This document shows, in pieces, positions 9,215 through 19,629 of a DNA stretch of 64,000 nucleotides (position 1 is its first letter; the number at the start of each line of letters is the position of its first letter). Position numbers and translations under genes: made by a program. The DNA is taken from contig CAQUBD010000004.1 of assembly GCA_948891265.1 (NCBI GenBank), positions 32,492 through 96,491 of the forward strand, in the 5' to 3' direction. The notes beneath the pieces are model-generated. The model saw nothing but the letters and a program-made list of their open reading frames with translations, was not told where the DNA came from and ran no database searches. Source of the stretch: an uncultured Clostridia bacterium (GTDB lineage: Bacteria; Bacillota; Clostridia; TANB77; CAG-508).

Positions 9215-10070
9215 AATTTAATATTTTACTTTCTTCATTATTTTCTAAAAATTTGAATACGCTAGCCATAAATATAGGGACTGCATTTGATATATATTGT
9301 TCTTTATTTTCAATATTAACTATTTTATTACATACATCTATTAATTTATATTTATATGATTTATCAAATGCAAATTCTCTATTTTTATATACTATTTCAT
9401 CAACCAATGGTCTAAAAATTTCCATCAAATCACACGATAAATTAAATTGATTAAACTCACTTTTGTGATTTATTCCTAATGGTGTTATATATCCTTTACT
9501 TACTACTTCTCTGTTCATTACTGATAACAATATTGAGTAACCATAATCTAATGCTATATTAGTATTGTCATCTACTCCTCTAATAAAATCTTGTCCAAAT
9601 AATAAGTTGAAATATACTTTTGCTGCATGACCTTCTCTATTAGTTTTGTCTCCATTTTCTACTTGTTCTTCATATCCTAATAATTTTTCATATCCTTCTA
9701 TTTCTAGTTTTTTTAATAACATTGCTTGATTATGTATTTTGTATTTTACTATTTCTTTCCATACTCTGTCCTTTTTGTCTTGTTCCCATTTTATTTGATT
9801 TAATATTTTTTTACTTGTGTTAAACGAACCATAATAGGGCATTATTTCGCAGGATGGATTATGTTTTTCATCACAAAATATTATTTTTATTTTCTTATTT
9901 GCTAATTCATTTATTAAATATGATGTTATTGATATCATACAATTTTCTACTATCACCATATTTATTTCTGATAAATGTATCATTTTCAATTCTTCACTTC
10001 TAATTATTAAGTAGTCATTTTTATAACTTAATTTACAATTTTTGCTAACTATTACAGTTCTCCATCCCAT
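9204..10070 (-). CDS. cas1: CRISPR-associated integrase Cas1 (type II)
   Basis: 288 residues, standard for type II Cas1. Opens MGWRTVIVSKNCKLSYKNDYL; includes the catalytic region NIALDYGYSILLSVMNREVVSKGYITPLGINHKSEFNQFNLSCDLMEIFRPLVD, with the metal ligands Glu, His and Glu/Asp in place. It inserts new spacers next to the leader together with Cas2, Csn2 and Cas9. It starts 26 bases inside the end of cas9 with AAAGGG upstream. Confidence 0.97.
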   Translation of the reverse strand: MGWRTVIVSKNCKLSYKNDYLIIRSEELKMIHLSEINMVIVENCMISITSYLINELANKKIKIIFCDEKHNPSCEIMPYYGSFNTSKKILNQIKWEQDKKDRVWKEIVKYKIHNQAMLLKKLEIEGYEKLLGYEEQVENGDKTNREGHAAKVYFNLLFGQDFIRGVDDNTNIALDYGYSILLSVMNREVVSKGYITPLGINHKSEFNQFNLSCDLMEIFRPLVDEIVYKNREFAFDKSYKYKLIDVCNKIVNIENKEQYISNAVPIFMASVFKFLENNEESKILNYEF

Positions 10071-13000
10071 TTATTTTACCCTTTCTTTCGTACATTCCTG
10101 TTACTGATTTATCTATAAATGTCATTTTCAATAATTTATCTGTTTTAAAGCTTTGTCCTGATTTTCTTCCTTCTCTATCAGTTAATCCCATTGCTTTTAA
10201 ATTTCCTTGTCCTGTTGCCATTAAATCTATCATCCCATTTATTGTAGACTTTTTATCCTTTTCTTCTAATTTTTTGAACTTGTTTATATTTTCTTTTAGT
10301 TTAATATATATACTATTAAATATTTTGTATTCTTTTTGAATCTTTTCTAATAGATATTCATACATATATACATATTCTGATTGCAATTTTTCTTTTTGTT
10401 CATCTGTTATTTTTTTGTCTTCTGAATTCATTATATATACTAATTCTTGTATTTTAGGAGATACTATTAATTCTTTTGATGCTCTTATTTCTTTATCACT
10501 ACATAATCTCATATTTTCATTGTTTTCGTCTAAATATTCTTGATTAATAAGTATTTTATTTCTAACTATTTTAAATTCACTGTATTCTTTGTCTTTTAAG
10601 CTTGTCTCTTTTATATATGTTTCTAAGTCTGTCTTTTTATTTTTTATATCATATGAAATTTTAATTGGTATTCCTATTAATTCATACTCTTTTTGTCCCT
10701 TTTTATTTATATATTCGTAAATAGCTAAGTAAGCTTTCTTTTCTCCTGAATATCCTCCATATTTCTCTACTTTTCTATTGTTTTTTAATGCTATGAGTTT
10801 ACTTTTATTGCTATTAGGGCTGTATATTGTTTGTTCATAAAATTGTCCTGTTTGTTCTTCTAGCATTCTACTAATAAAACAATCTTTATAATTTATACAC
10901 TTTTTTACTTGTTCTATATTAACACGATTTTTAATAAATCCCATTATCATTCCATGTTTTTCCTTTGGATCTCTATTGTCTTTCATGTATTTTTTTACAT
11001 ATTCTCCATATTTGAATTCTGCTTTATCTCCATGCCATTCATTATTTAGAATATTTCCTATAACAGATATGATGTATGCATCTTGTGCATGATGATAATT
11101 GTTTATATTTCTGTTTTTATATATTTTATATTTATCTCTAAAGTCATGTGTTAATTCTGCTCTTAAAGAATATATGTCTGTATCTTTATATTCATTTTTC
11201 AATAAATTTGTAACATATTTTGTTATTTGCCTTGTTTCTACTAGTTGTCTTTTTACAAATTTTTCTCTGTCATCATCTGTTTCAAACATTTTTCTTCTTA
11301 TTAATTTATAATATTTGCTTTGTGTCATCATGTCATTATGTAATAAGCTTTTCCACCATTCCATTTGTTTATTAATGATGTCATCTTTTAATAATAAACT
11401 ATCAGTTTTTCTTTGATTTTCTTCTCTTAAAACAAGTGCTTTATTATCTAAACTATCATCTTTTATATATGATCTTGGAATTATATGATCAACTTCATAT
11501 AAACTTAAATTTTCTATATCTAATTTTTTTCCACTATATAGACATTTTCCATTTTGCAAGCAATATAAATACATTTTTTCAGTTAATGTTTTATCATTTT
11601 GATGTTTCTTCAACTCTTTATATACATTTTTATCATAATTTTTTAAATCTTTAATTTGATTTTCTATTTCGTCATATTTTAATAATAATTGTTTTATTCT
11701 TTTATCAGTTATCTTTTTCTCATAATCTTCTGCTCTTGCAAATTCTATATATATGTTTTGGGGTTGTTTTTTCATTATTTTTTCTATTTCTCTTACAATG
11801 CAAATAGATTGCCAAATTGCTCTTTTATTTGCTGGTGATGTTGGTATTTCTTCTATATCTTTATATTGAATTTTTTCTGATGTTTTTGGCATTAAGTCTT
11901 CTAGTTTTTTATCAAATCCAAAACTTTTCTCATTTATTATTTGCATGAAATTAAAATTTGTTTTTTCAAGTTTGTCCATGATGGTATCTCCATCATTCGC
12001 TTTTAAACCTGCTATTAGCTTTTTAGATAGTCTTGACCATCCTGTGTATTTAAGTTTGCATATTTTGTTTATTTGTTCATCTGTTAGCTCTTTATATTTT
12101 TGTTTTAGTTTTCTTTTTAAGATTTTCTTTTCTTCAAATATTGTTACCCAATATATTATTTCTTCACATTGTTCTATATTGCTTTCATCAACTTTTCCTA
12201 AGATATTTTTCATATCTATGTATGATGCCATATTTGAATTAAAATTTGTTTGGTCTGTTAGTCCTGTTATTGTTTTTATTTCATACCCATTCAATTTGTA
12301 ATAGTTTCTTAGTGTTTTTTCTGTTACTTTTTTAGTGTTTTTGAATATTTTTTCTACAATATCTTTTTTCTCGTTTTTTCCTAATCTGTGATTATCTATT
12401 TTTATATTATTTAGTTCATTTAAAACACAATATTTTGAATATAATATTGATTGTTTTGGCATTACATCTTCATTTATTAAGTATGTACATTTATTAGTCA
12501 TTCTTCTTATAAATTGTTCTGCTGTTGCATCTATATCTATAATATTTTCAAAATTCCATGGTCTTATTTTTTCTTCACTTTTTCTTATAACCCATGAATA
12601 TTTTTTATCTTTATTATTTGCTAGTGGTCCTACATAATAAGGTATTCTAAATTCGAATAGTCTTAGGATTTTGTCTTTATTTTCTTGTAATGTTTTATAA
12701 TATTTTGATTGATTTTCTACTATTTTTTCTAATTCTTTTTTATGTAATTGGTTTGGTATAGCTCCATTGTCAGTTACATTTATTTTTGATAAGAAATTGT
12801 GTTCTTCAATTTGTCTTAATATTATATCTTTATATTCACATTGATCTGGTAGAGTATTAATTTTCTTTTTTAATTGATCAAAGAATTCTTTTGGCTCGCA
12901 TTTTTTATATTTTTTCCCTGAACTTTTTCCATTATATGCAACATAATTGCATTTTCCTTCTTTTCGGAACATTTCTGTATATTCATCTTTGAAATATTTT

Positions 13001-13981
13001 TTATATACTTTTTTAAGAATTTCTAAATCATTTTGGTATTTTTCATATTTATCAATCATTGCTTCTGATATATATGTTTTTCCTTTTAATATGTCTTGCA
13101 ATATGAACCAACTATACAAGCTACTTATACAATCATATATATTTGCATCTTCTTGTAGTTCTATTTTTATTTCTTCTTCATTTTCTATTTCTGTTGCAAA
13201 ACTTATTTTTGATTTTTCAATATTTGTTCCAAATATTTTATTTATGTCTGTTGAGTATCCTAAAATTCCATTAACAACATTTGTTATTATTGTTCTATCT
13301 ATTTTGTCAAAGTCAAATAATGATATAATATTGTCTTTTTTATTTGCTCTAGAAGTATTTTTTTGTTTTAAAATATTTAATATTTCTTCTTTATTTGTTT
13401 TTAAAGTAATCTCATATCTATCTTCTAAAAATTCAACTATTTCTTCTAGTTTTTCAGTTATTTCGTTAGAATTTTCTGAAAAATCTCCTTCATATAAGAA
13501 ATTACCCCTATATTTTATTATATGGTGCATTGCTAAATAGACTAATCTTATATCAACTTTTTCAGTTGTATTAATTAGATATTTTCTTAAATGGTATATT
13601 GTTTTAAATTTTTGATAATAGTCTATATCTGTTTCTTTTTCATCAGAAAATAAATTGTGTTTTTTTCCTAAAATTTGTTTTGAAATATTTTTGTCTTCAT
13701 AGTCTAATGATGTTTCTCTTAGCATAGGAAAGAAGTTTGGATATTGTTTTTCTACATCTTCTATTATTAGACTTTTTAACATGTTTATTCTTTCTCTTCT
13801 TCTGTCTATCCTTCTTCTGGTTCCTCTAAATATTCTCCTTTTTTCTGCTGTTTCTGCTTCTTTGAATATTCTTGATCCCCACATGTTTCTTTTGCCTTTT
13901 TTTAATATTTCATTATTGTTATTTGTTACACACCATCCTACTGATGCTGTTCCTATGTCTAATCCGAATATTGTATTCCAT
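10045..13981 (-). CDS. cas9: Type II-A CRISPR effector nuclease Cas9, frameshifted at codon 6
   Basis: The open frame from 13884 gives 1279 residues, but that ATG lies inside the protein. Upstream, in the same frame, FGLDIGTASVGW (RuvC-I with its catalytic Asp) is present but has no start codon before a stop. A proper ATG at 13981 reads MEYNI and then needs one base (C on the coding strand at 13966) removed to continue as GLDIGTASVGW. The repaired protein is about 1311 aa. An in-frame GTG at 14008, with a ribosome-binding-like AAAGGAAAAG, could add nine residues. Other domains are intact: Arg-rich bridge helix (FRGTRRRIDRRRERINML), RuvC-II (IYIEFARAE), HNH (YEVDHIIPRSYIKDDS), RuvC-III (HHAQDAYI). 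If the extra base is real, only a product lacking RuvC-I can be made. Confidence 0.93.
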
Positions 13982-14008
13982 ATTTTTTAAATTTTTTTGA
14001 TTTTTCAC

Positions 14009-14037
14009 TTGACTTCTTTTCCTTTCTATGTTATTTT
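14009..14037 (+). promoter_or_regulatory. Probable tracrRNA promoter
   Basis: TTGACT at 14009-14014, 17-base spacer, TATTTT at 14032-14037, placing the start near 14044. The -35 box touches the possible cas9 GTG start on the other strand. Confidence 0.5.
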
Positions 14038-14043
14038 TAAATT

Positions 14044-14158
14044 GCTATTATATTACTATCTAAAATAGCACAATGAGTTAAAATAAGGTTTAACCTTAAA
14101 TGCCAAGAAATTGGTTTTCACTTAGGTGATTTAAAGTTCTACTTGTAGAGCTTTTTTT
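14044..14158 (+). ncRNA. tracrRNA
   Basis: The anti-repeat at 14052-14088 (TACTATCTAAAATAGCACAAT then GAGTTAAAATAAGG) pairs with the crRNA repeat, with a bulge before GTTAAAATAAGG as in other type II-A tracrRNAs. Downstream come a nexus hairpin (AAGGTT-T-AACCTT), small stems CCAA/TTGG and TCAC/GTGA, and a terminator stem AGTTCTAC/GTAGAGCT followed by seven T. It is divergent from cas9. About 115 nt, normal size. Confidence 0.9.
14047..14075 (-). promoter_or_regulatory. Possible cas9 promoter inside the anti-repeat
   Basis: On the minus strand TATAAT (14052-14047) lies 40 bases ahead of the putative GTG; a weak TTGTGC-like -35 is present at suboptimal spacing. It overlaps the tracrRNA anti-repeat. 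Confidence 0.35.
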
Positions 14159-14314
14159 ATTTTTTTTAAATTTCTCATAATATAACTGCTTTGTTTATCT
14201 TTTGGTAATTGTATCATTCTTTTATTGTTTGCTTTGTCGAATTTTGTCATAACAGATAAAAAATTGTAAACTAAAAGAAACTTTTTTAGTATTTATAGAT
14301 CAATATTAAAAAGT

Positions 14315-14355
14315 AAACCTCAATTATTAAACTTCTTGTCTAATAATTGAAGTTT
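14315..14355 (-). terminator. Terminator after murA 3' part
   Basis: 15-bp stem (AAACTTCAATTATTA with TAATAATTGAGGTTT on the minus strand, one G-U pair), then a T-rich run. The remainder of 14159-14371 holds no gene that I can see. Confidence 0.7.
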
Positions 14356-14371
14356 ATATCATACTTCTACT

Positions 14372-15281
14372 TTATTTTTCTATTCTTATATTTGCCCCTA
14401 ATTTTCTTAATTTGTCATCTAAATTTTCATATCCCCTTAATATATACTCAATATTATCAACCTTTGTTTTCCCCTTAGCAATGAGTCCAGCCAATATTAA
14501 TGCAGCTCCTCCTCTTAAATCTGTTGCCTTAACTTCTGTTCCATATAATTTCCTCACACCACGTATTATTGCACTTTTTCCCTCTATAGTAATTTTTGCT
14601 CCCATTCTATTTAATTCTTGTGTATACTTATATCTGTTTTCAAAAATATTTTCTACTATTATAGATGTTCCTTTTGCTGTTGTTAGCATTGATGCTATTA
14701 CTGATTGCATATCTGTTGGAAATCCAGGATATGGCATTGTTTTTATATCTAAAGCTTTTAATTTTTTTGGAGCTATTAGATTTATTTTATTTTTCTCTAT
14801 ATTTATTTTACAATCGGCTTCCTCTAATTTATTTATTATTGGAGTTATATGTGTACTATTTACATTTTCTAATAAAATATTTCCTTTATTTGCTGCTGCA
14901 AAACATAAAAAAGATCCTGCTTCTATTCTGTCTGGCATTATATTATAACTTACATCTTTTAATTTTTTTACTCCTTCTATCTGTATTTTATCTGTTCCTG
15001 CTCCAATTATTTTAGCCCCCATTCTGTTTAACATATCTTGTAAATCTGTTATTTCTGGTTCCCTTGCTGCATTTGTTATTATTGTTGTGCCTTCTGCTAA
15101 CACACTTGCTAATATTATGTTTTCTGTTGCTCCTACACTTGGAAAATCTAAATCTATTTTTTCTCCTTTTATTTTCTCTGTAGAACATTCTATTCTTCCA
15201 TGATTTTGATTTACTTCTATTCCTAATCTTTCAAAGCTTTTTAGATGTAAATCTATTGGTCTTGAGCCAATATCACACCCT
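14372..15281 (-). pseudogene. murA: murA, 3' part: UDP-N-acetylglucosamine 1-carboxyvinyltransferase cut by an element
   Basis: The frame can be read from the element junction: GGG TGT GAT ATT GGC gives GCDIGSRPIDLHLKSFERLG, the catalytic-loop sequence just at and after the active-site cysteine (Cys115 in E. coli numbering), and continues through LPGFPTD-like PYPGFPTDMQSV to the end. This is roughly 300 residues of a 420-residue enzyme. MurA makes the first committed step of peptidoglycan synthesis. The missing N-terminal part is at 20556-20939, some 5.3 kb away. A GTG at 15103 could start a shorter product, unlikely to work. A second MurA elsewhere in the genome is expected, since the function is essential. 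Confidence 0.93.
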
Positions 15282-16916
15282 CCTGTTTGTGATAGTTTGT
15301 GGGTACATGAATTTCAAGTGCAATGCTAGCCCCCCATTTTCGTACAGCTCTTGATACATTTCATTGTTTAAGTTATATTCTTGTTTGATATCTTGAGTTA
15401 TTTCGTGTTGGTCAAATACTACGATTTTATCAAATAATCTTGATAATTCTTCTTTTGTTAAACCATTATTTTTTATATCATCTATTGCTTTAAATATCAA
15501 ATCTTCTTTGTCTTCTAGCTTATTTAGAGTATTAAATTTGCTTTCCGTTTCTTGCAATTTTTCTTTTTCCTTTTTTATTTTCTTTTCTAATTCCTGCTTT
15601 TTATCTTTGTATATGAACTCTGGAATTAAGTCATTTAACTTATCTTCATAAACTTGTTTAAATTGTTTTTCCAATTTTTCTAAAACTTGTTTTGATTTAT
15701 TCACTTGTTTTTCTAGTATTACTTTGTTAGTACTAATTGATTTTACATTATCCATAACAAAGTTTTTAAATTCTGGGTTACTTACTAAATTGTCTATGTA
15801 AGCATTTACGATCTGGTCTAGGTATTCAATTCGTATTCTGTGTGGTTTACACCCATAATCTGGCCTTATCTCTTTTATGCTTCCTTCGTTACTGTATTTT
15901 TTACACAAATAACTATCTGGTCTTTTCCTTGTTCCAGTACTTCCTTTTCTTTTATACATGGCTGTTCCACATCTTCCACAATATAAAAGTCCTGAATACA
16001 AGTTATTTTCTACATCTACAAATTTAAAGCCATTATTATATTGATCACTTTCTTTTTTTCTTTTCTTCCTAATTTTTTGTACTTTTTCAAATAACTCGTT
16101 TTCAATAATTGGTTCGTGATGATTTTCTATTATAGTCCATTCTTCTTGTGGCTTTACCATTGTTTTTTTAGATTTAAAACTTATCTTTTCTGTTCGCCCA
16201 CCTACATAATCGCCAATATATCTTCTATCGTCTAAAATTCTCACAATGTGTTGTGCTTTCCAATTTGCTGTTTGTTTTGCATTTATAAAATTTCTACTTT
16301 GAGATGGTGTTAGTATTCCTTTTTTATTTAAGTGTGTTGCTATCTTTTGATATCCCCAGCTTTTAGAATATAACTCAAAAATTTCTTTTACTACTAGTGC
16401 TGTTTCCTCATTAATAACTAGATTTTTTCCATCTTTGTTATATCCATAAATTGCTTTTACTAATAAGTCACCTTCTTCTATCTTATGTCTTAAATTTCTT
16501 CTTATATTTTTGCTATCATCTCTTGCTCTTCTTTCATTAAACCATGCATATAAACCAAACATTTCCTCATTATATTGCTCATCTTCAAATATGATTTCTA
16601 CACCCTGTTCTTCTAGATATTCTACAAATTCTAATGCTTCTCTCTGATTTCTTCCAAGTCTTGCAGAGTTCTTAAAAACAATTACATCTATTTGCTTTTT
16701 TTGAGCTCTTTCTCTTATATCATCAAATCTACTAAAGTCAGTTCCACTTTTGTCATCGTCCATTATAATATCTACTATATTTGTATATCCATGACTTTTA
16801 CAGTATTTTACTAGCAAATCTCTTTGTGTTTCTATTCTCTCATAGTTTTCGCCATAGTCATCTCTACTTTCTCTGCAATAAATTACTACTCTTTTTTCCT
16901 CATTAGACTTTTTCAT
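15273..16916 (-). CDS. Large serine recombinase (integrase of the murA element)
   Basis: 547 residues. The N-terminal catalytic domain has VVIYCRESRDD with the nucleophile Ser and NSARLGRNQREALEFVEYLE; a recombinase domain (GYNKDGKNLVINEETALVVKEIFELY) and a zinc ribbon (LYCGRCGTAMYKRKG, with further cysteines) follow, then a coiled coil (residues 390-470). It would catalyse integration into murA and, with a partner, excision. The ATG has GGAGG upstream. The last codons AGG AGG GTG TGA cross the left junction, so the final two residues come from murA sequence. In the circular form the frame would run on for 21 codons past AGG and stop inside the 81-aa gene. Confidence 0.93.
   Translation of the reverse strand: MKKSNEEKRVVIYCRESRDDYGENYERIETQRDLLVKYCKSHGYTNIVDIIMDDDKSGTDFSRFDDIRERAQKKQIDVIVFKNSARLGRNQREALEFVEYLEEQGVEIIFEDEQYNEEMFGLYAWFNERRARDDSKNIRRNLRHKIEEGDLLVKAIYGYNKDGKNLVINEETALVVKEIFELYSKSWGYQKIATHLNKKGILTPSQSRNFINAKQTANWKAQHIVRILDDRRYIGDYVGGRTEKISFKSKKTMVKPQEEWTIIENHHEPIIENELFEKVQKIRKKRKKESDQYNNGFKFVDVENNLYSGLLYCGRCGTAMYKRKGSTGTRKRPDSYLCKKYSNEGSIKEIRPDYGCKPHRIRIEYLDQIVNAYIDNLVSNPEFKNFVMDNVKSISTNKVILEKQVNKSKQVLEKLEKQFKQVYEDKLNDLIPEFIYKDKKQELEKKIKKEKEKLQETESKFNTLNKLEDKEDLIFKAIDDIKNNGLTKEELSRLFDKIVVFDQHEITQDIKQEYNLNNEMYQELYENGGLALHLKFMYPQTITNRRV
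15282..15285. other. attL core (CCTG) of the murA element
   Basis: Minus strand ACAAACAGG-AGGGTGTGATATTGG: element to the left of the dash, murA to the right. Identified by comparison with the right junction and with conserved MurA protein sequence. Confidence 0.8.
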
Positions 16917-16989
16917 AGATTACCTCCGCTTCATAATGTATCAATAACATTAGTTTTATATTATTGTCTTATTGTAGTTATTATATGTT

Positions 16990-17036
16990 AAAAGTTCTAA
17001 AATTTTAAGAATATTCTTGAAATTTTAGAACTTTTT
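16990..17036 (-). terminator. Terminator after the thermonuclease gene
   Basis: 16-bp stem (AAAAGTTCTAAAATTT with AAATTTTAGAACTTTT), T runs on both sides; placed just downstream of the nuclease stop at 17045. Confidence 0.75.
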
Positions 17037-17044
17037 CTTTTAAA

Positions 17045-17872
17045 CTACTTTCTTTTTTTCCTATTATGTGCTATATTAAATATGCTAATAATTAATATAA
17101 TTGAAATGCCTATCATTGCATATAACAAATTATTATTTTCTATTATTTTACTTTCGTTTTCACTATTTTGTAGATCCTTCGTTTCTTCACTCCAAATCCC
17201 GAGTTTATTATTTTTTGCAGTTTCTTCACTTTCTTGTAACATTCCAGCATATTTATAATTATTCTGTAACATATAAGTTTCGGCTAATCCATTTTCAACT
17301 AATAAATTTTGTAATAATTCATCATCTATCCATATCCAAGCTAAATATCTATCATATTTATCTTTTTCATCTGCTGAACTATCAAACTCCAATTCAATTT
17401 TAGTAGCATTTTTTAGTTTTTCTTTTGTAAAATCACTTGCTTCTTTTCCCCATTCTTCTTCGCCAATTTCTGGATGTACAGTTTCTTTTGTATTTATTCC
17501 TAAAAATCTAACAGTTATTTGTGCTCCATTCATTTTAAATTTTGCAGTATCTCCATCTACAGTTTCTACTAATTCTACTTCAATTCTATTTGCGCCTTCA
17601 TCATAATCGTTTTCTATTTTATTAAAATTTTCATCATAATATACGGCTGGCATAACAATTACCCATTTTTTATTTTCTTCATCCCATTTTACTTGATGAT
17701 AATGGATTACTCCATTTTCTTTGTGATAACCATAATATTTTCCATTATATTCAGTTATATTTTTTGAATCTTTGTCTTTCCAACCTGTAATATTTCCACC
17801 ATGTGCAAAACTCACATTGCTTACACATATTAACATCACTATACTTATTATTATATTTCTTACTTTTTTCAT
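17045..17872 (-). CDS. Surface-anchored thermonuclease (SNase) with YHYH-like segment
   Basis: About 275 residues from the ATG at 17872. A signal peptide (residues 1-23, ending NVSFAHGG), then GYHKENGVIHYHQVKW, resembling YHYH-type calcium/metal regions. An SNase domain follows: VDGDTAKFKMNGAQITVRFLGINTKET and DKYDRYLAWIW contain the catalytic Asp, Arg, Glu and second Arg of staphylococcal nuclease. It ends with one membrane helix and a KKRK tail, so the nuclease should be held on the outer face of the cell. It is cargo of the murA element. Whether it serves DNA uptake, feeding or defence cannot be told from sequence. Confidence 0.85.
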   Translation of the reverse strand: MKKVRNIIISIVMLICVSNVSFAHGGNITGWKDKDSKNITEYNGKYYGYHKENGVIHYHQVKWDEENKKWVIVMPAVYYDENFNKIENDYDEGANRIEVELVETVDGDTAKFKMNGAQITVRFLGINTKETVHPEIGEEEWGKEASDFTKEKLKNATKIELEFDSSADEKDKYDRYLAWIWIDDELLQNLLVENGLAETYMLQNNYKYAGMLQESEETAKNNKLGIWSEETKDLQNSENESKIIENNNLLYAMIGISIILIISIFNIAHNRKKRK

Positions 17873-18022
17873 TATTATCACCAAACAAACGGACTAACAA
17901 ATTCTAAAAAGCAAAGCTTTTAAGTATTTGTAACGTTCGCATAATTTATTTGTACGGAAATTGCACTCTTCGAGTTGCACTTTCCTACAACTAAAAAAAT
18001 TATACCATAAGGAGGAATTATT

Positions 18023-18592
18023 TTGAACGATTTTTTAAGCTTTTCATTAAATAGCTTAAATTTATTACATAATAAAATTCATGATAATATCAACGGCAGT
18101 TTAGTTGATAACTTTATTCATGAATTGAAAAGCTATTTAGAATTACAATCAAATGATAAAATATTAGAAAATTTACCTGATAGTACAAATCTGCATTTTG
18201 CAAAATTTGAGGGAAATTTCGCTGTTTGCTTTGATTACTCTTCTAAAACTATATATAATATTCCTAAATCCTACTTAAAAGGAACAACTCCCGAAGTTGG
18301 AGAAGCTATAAAAAAAGTTTCTTCAAAAGATTTTCGTGTAGATACTACAGGAATTTCAGCAAATGCAAATGATATTGACAAACTTTTAAGTGAATGCAGT
18401 TATTCTACTCTTTCTTCAAAAATAAGTATATTACCAGAATATTATAAGATTTCTGATATTAGTGTGGATTTTGCTGTTTGCAAGAATCTAACTACTAACA
18501 AGCCAGAAAATATCCCCATAGATGACATTCCCAAAGATGCCAAAAATGGCGATACTTTAGTTTATAAAAATGGTAAGTTTATTATAAAATAA
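18023..18592 (+). CDS. Hypothetical protein of the murA element
   Basis: 189 residues, TTG start after a strong TAAGGAGGAATTATT. No signal peptide or membrane helix. The C-terminus (IPKDAKNGDTLVYKNGKFII) resembles the short beta domain of DUF3006-type proteins, but I do not recognise the family. It is the only plus-strand gene of the element and ends at a terminator shared with the converging RhuM gene. Its upstream region (17885-18022) holds two TTGCACT copies within an imperfect stem. Confidence 0.6.
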   Translation: MNDFLSFSLNSLNLLHNKIHDNINGSLVDNFIHELKSYLELQSNDKILENLPDSTNLHFAKFEGNFAVCFDYSSKTIYNIPKSYLKGTTPEVGEAIKKVSSKDFRVDTTGISANANDIDKLLSECSYSTLSSKISILPEYYKISDISVDFAVCKNLTTNKPENIPIDDIPKDAKNGDTLVYKNGKFIIK

Positions 18593-18606
18593 TTACTTTG
18601 ACTTTC

Positions 18607-18631
18607 AACACATTACAAATTGTAATGTGTT
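18607..18631. terminator. Bidirectional hairpin between convergent genes
   Basis: AACACATTACA-AAT-TGTAATGTGTT, perfect 11-12 bp stem between the stops at 18592 and 18634. Confidence 0.65.
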
Positions 18632-18633
18632 AG

Positions 18634-19629
18634 TTAATTATTTTTATTATTATCTTTTAACATTTTTACCATTCTATCAAAATCACTTTCTAATTGTTTC
18701 ATTTCTCTATCTCTATATATTTCAAATTCTTTTTCTGCTTTTTCTATTGCTTCTTGATGAGATATTCTTCCTTTTCCTTCAAGAAGTTTTCTTTTATTTT
18801 GTACAATTTGATTGTCTAATTCATCTATCCAATCATTCATTGTCATTGCTCGTTGTTCTAATGCTTGAAATTCTGCATAATCTAAAAATTGTGAAACCAG
18901 CAAACTCAATCTTTGTAATTCAATTTCTGAAAGATAGTTTTTAGCAATTTTCACATCATCAACTGTTACATAATCTCCTTTAAAATTAGTCATTTCCACA
19001 AAAGGCTTTTTATTGTCCACTCTATCATATATCAATTCCGCTGCAGTATGTTCATGAACTGCGAAATGAAGTTTGTTTTGTACTGTTGCAAAAAATTTTT
19101 TAGTCAAATCAGAACGTGGATCATAATCTATTGAAGTTGCATATATATCTGTAACTTGCTGATAAAAATTTCTTTCCGAAGAACGAATATCTCTAATTCT
19201 TTGTAATAATTCTCTGAAATATCTATTTCCACCTTGTTTTAATCTTTCATCATCCATTGTAAAACCTTTTTGCATATATTCGTGTAATCTTTGAGTTGCC
19301 CATATTCTAAATCTTGTTGCAACTTGTGATTGTACTCTATATCCTAATGCAATTATCATATCTAAATTATAATGATCAATATTTCTCTTAACCTGCCTAT
19401 TTCCTTCACTTTGAACTAATAAGAATTTCTTATTAGTTGAATCATTAGTTAATTCACCATCTTTATAAATATGATTTATATGCATTGAAATATTTTCTTG
19501 TGTAGTTTTATATATTTCAGCAATTTAATTTTGTGTTAACCATATATCTTCATCATTAAATTTTACAGAAATTTTAGTAACACCATCTTCATCTTGATAA
19601 ATTATTATATTATTTTCATTTTTTTGCAT
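18634..19629 (-). pseudogene. RhuM family virulence protein, interrupted by one in-frame stop
   Basis: Two reading frames in the same phase make one RhuM protein: an N-terminal piece (start ATG 19629, GGAGAAATAAAA upstream; IIIYQDEDGVTKISVKFNDEDIWLTQN) and a long piece holding HIYKDGELTNDSTNKKF, RQVKRNIDHYNLDMIIALGYRV, ATRFRIWATQRLHEYMQKGFTMDDERL and the Fic-like C-terminal region. Between them a single TAA replaces one codon of the LTQ(Q)QIAEIY motif. There is no indel; full length would be about 331 residues, the family norm. RhuM proteins are common cargo on mobile islands, with roles poorly known. Translation restart at ATG 19485 would give the 283-residue C-terminal part. Confidence 0.85.

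Noticed and set aside
10045..13884. Taking cas9 as a natural 1279-aa protein starting at ATG 13884
   Set aside because: The codons before it, in the same frame, encode the RuvC-I motif FGLDIGTASVGW, so that ATG is internal.
13960..13985. Programmed frameshifting at the cas9 start
   Set aside because: No slippery run or downstream structure; a single extra base in ATT-C-GGA is simpler.
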